7,529 bases of DNA from positions 1-7,529 of the forward strand of contig JABDJT010000235.1 in assembly GCA_013003335.1 (NCBI GenBank), written 5' to 3'. The notes under the pieces are model-generated. The model saw only the letters and a list, made by a program, of their open reading frames with translations, was not told where the DNA came from and searched no databases. The translations under genes were made by a program, and so were the position numbers. Positions 6,261 to 7,529 of the stretch are shown here, one piece after another. Numbering within the stretch: the first letter of the stretch is position 1; each line of letters begins with the position of its first letter. The stretch is from Verrucomicrobiales bacterium (GTDB taxonomy: Bacteria; Verrucomicrobiota; Verrucomicrobiia; Verrucomicrobiales; DEV007).

Positions 6261-7307
6261 ATGCTCCCGTGGTTCCAGAATGACCAGTTCCCGCTTTACC
6301 TCGCGCCGATGGCCGGGGTGACGAACCTGGTGTTTCGCCGAATCTGCAAGGAACTCGGGGCGGATGTCATGGTCACCGAATTCGTTTCGGCGGAAGGAAT
6401 CATCCAGGCCGATCAACGGACCCGTCGCTACACGGAGTTCGAGGACGAACAGCGCCCGGTTGGTGTGCAGTTGTTCGGCGCGGACGGCAGCCGGATGGCG
6501 GAGGCGGCCAGGAAGATTATCGACTGGAAAGAACCGGATTTCATCGACATCAATTTCGGCTGCCCGGTGAACAAGGTCGTCTCGAAAAACGGCGGATCGT
6601 CGCTGCTGCGGGATTGCCCGGTGCTGGCCGATGTGGCGGAAAAAATCGCGAAGGGTGTGGGCGACCAGGTACCCGTTACGGCGAAAATTCGGATCGGCTG
6701 GGATGCCGATTCGATCAACGCGCCCGACGTTTGCACTTTGCTCGAAGAATCCGGCATGCAGGCGATTGCGATTCATGGTCGGACGCGATCGCAGGGATAT
6801 TCCGGAGAAGCTGACTGGGAGGTCATTGATGAGTGTTCACGCACGGTTTCTGTGCCCGTGGTCGGCAACGGCGATATTTCTACCGGCCAGGATGTGGAAC
6901 TCCGGAAAGGCACGACCGGTGTGAGCGGAGTCATGATCGGAAGGGCTGCGATGCAGCATCCCTGGGTCTTTCAGGAAGCAAAGCATTACCTGGAAACCGG
7001 CGAACATCTCCCTCCTGTTACCCCGGAAACGCGCTGGGAACTGATCATTCGTCACGCCCGCATGTTGCTGGAATGGAATGTGTTCCCGAATGAAAAATTC
7101 GCCATGCAGTCGATGCGTTCGCGGCTGATGGCCTACTCTCGCGGGCTGCGAAACGGAAAGAAACTTCGAGTCCGGTTTTCGACGGTAGAAACGCTGTCGG
7201 AACTGGAAGACATTGCCGCAGAATACCTGGCGTGGTGTGAAAAAGGCGGAAACGAATCAACAGGGTTCGTTCGCCAAACAGACCCTGTTGGATCGCTCAC
7301 AAGCTGA
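6261..7307 (+). CDS. dusB: tRNA-dihydrouridine synthase, DusB-like
   Basis: This FMN enzyme reduces uridine to dihydrouridine in the tRNA D-loop using NADPH. The product is 348 residues; the ATG at 6261 puts the conserved L-A-P-M-A-G-V-T (14-21) at the expected distance from the N-terminus. Key sites in order are Q70 in VGVQLFG, D97-INFGCPVNKV with the catalytic Cys101, K142 in AKIRIGW, H172 in IHGRTR, N203-GDI and G227-RAAMQHPW, which bind FMN and close the TIM barrel. The helical tRNA-binding domain follows from about 250 and includes the F-P-N-E-K-F and L-R-V-R-F segments. The overall pattern fits DusB, although assignment among DusA, DusB and DusC from motifs is less secure than the family. 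The final 19 residues are encoded by the second copy of the 48-base repeat and are probably not conserved. The stop overlaps convergent purT by 11 bases. Confidence 0.93.
   Translation: MLPWFQNDQFPLYLAPMAGVTNLVFRRICKELGADVMVTEFVSAEGIIQADQRTRRYTEFEDEQRPVGVQLFGADGSRMAEAARKIIDWKEPDFIDINFGCPVNKVVSKNGGSSLLRDCPVLADVAEKIAKGVGDQVPVTAKIRIGWDADSINAPDVCTLLEESGMQAIAIHGRTRSQGYSGEADWEVIDECSRTVSVPVVGNGDISTGQDVELRKGTTGVSGVMIGRAAMQHPWVFQEAKHYLETGEHLPPVTPETRWELIIRHARMLLEWNVFPNEKFAMQSMRSRLMAYSRGLRNGKKLRVRFSTVETLSELEDIAAEYLAWCEKGGNESTGFVRQTDPVGSLTS
7248..7295 (+). repeat. dispersed 48-base palindromic repeat, copy 2
   Basis: This copy matches 4071-4118 at 39 of 48 positions. The stem is 7258-7267 with 7281-7290 (one T-G wobble), and the loop is 13 bases, the same geometry as copy 1. 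It lies in the dus coding end, just short of the purT stop at 7297. The reading frame through the element differs from that in rsmI, so similarity is at DNA and not protein level. On the minus strand the nearest T-run lies about 15 bases past the stem, too far for a strong purT terminator. Confidence 0.72.
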
Positions 7308-7529
7308 TTTCGACTGCCTCACTGGCTGCCCGCGCCGTATCCCGTGCGTCGTCGATCGAATCGCCCCGGGCAATCGCAACGCCCATGCGGCGCTTCCCTT
7401 TCACCTGCGGTTTTCCAAACAAACGAAGCTGCGTGTCCGGTTGGGCCAGCGCGTTTTCGAGATTTCCGAAGGAGACTTTATCGGATTCCCCTTCTACCAG
7501 AATCACGCAGGAGGCAGACGGCCCGTGCT
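7297..7529 (-). CDS. purT: PurT, formate-dependent GAR transformylase (C-terminal part)
   Basis: Only the last 76 residues are in the window; the start lies beyond the right edge (full PurT is about 390 residues). PurT is an ATP-grasp enzyme that makes formylglycinamide ribonucleotide from glycinamide ribonucleotide, formate and ATP in the third step of purine synthesis. The visible part begins H-G-P-S-A-S-C-V-I-L and holds R-L-F-G-K-P-Q and G-K-R-R-M-G-V-A-I-A, then a D-A-R-D-T-A-R-A-A helix. This matches the end of E. coli PurT (…RLFGKPEI…RRLGVALA…) well. PurK shares the fold but lacks this exact run. The stop TGA is at 7299-7297, overlapping the end of dus on the other strand. Confidence 0.92.
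   Translation of the reverse strand, partial: HGPSASCVILVEGESDKVSFGNLENALAQPDTQLRLFGKPQVKGKRRMGVAIARGDSIDDARDTARAASEAVEISL

Overview
The window looks like chromosomal DNA of a Gram-negative (diderm) bacterium, most likely of the Verrucomicrobiota or a related PVC lineage. This is inferred from a moderately GC-rich sequence, weak or absent Shine-Dalgarno motifs, frequent non-ATG starts, lipoproteins with lipoboxes, an LptE-type lipopolysaccharide assembly lipoprotein, a BamD-like TPR protein, and a pectate-lyase-like lipoprotein. No rRNA, tRNA, CRISPR array, insertion sequence or phage gene was found.

Layout. Positions 1-918 (minus) hold most of a lipoprotein resembling family PL2 pectate lyases; its end lies beyond the left edge. 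A 215-base divergent intergenic region with candidate promoters separates it from a plus-strand set concerned with the cell envelope and ribosome: a secreted TPR protein (1134-2567), lptE (2780-3370), rsmI (3386-4114) and a GT2/DPM1-like glycosyltransferase (4111-4944). The glycosyltransferase converges on, and overlaps by 35 bases, a minus-strand four-helix-type LAB_N membrane protein (4910-5497). Beyond a 30-base divergent gap lie a small hypothetical ORF (5528-5737), a three-helix membrane protein (5842-6228) and a DusB-like tRNA-dihydrouridine synthase (6261-7307). The latter overlaps the 3' end of minus-strand purT (7297-7529, running off the right edge) by 11 bases.

How the genes relate. 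The BamD-like protein, LptE, the polyprenyl-phosphate-type glycosyltransferase and the LAB_N protein all point to outer-membrane and surface-glycan biogenesis. RsmI, Dus and PurT are housekeeping RNA-modification and purine genes.

Two observations stand out. First, a 48-base element occurs twice (4071-4118 and 7248-7295, 39/48 identical). Each copy folds into a 10-bp stem with a 13-base loop, each sits on the last codons of an RNA-modification gene, and the two are read in different frames. It looks like a REP-like element that supplies C-terminal tails. Second, rsmI has no ATG, GTG or TTG start anywhere between the preceding stop codon and its conserved N-terminus. The best-placed start is an ATC codon, 15 bases after the lptE stop.
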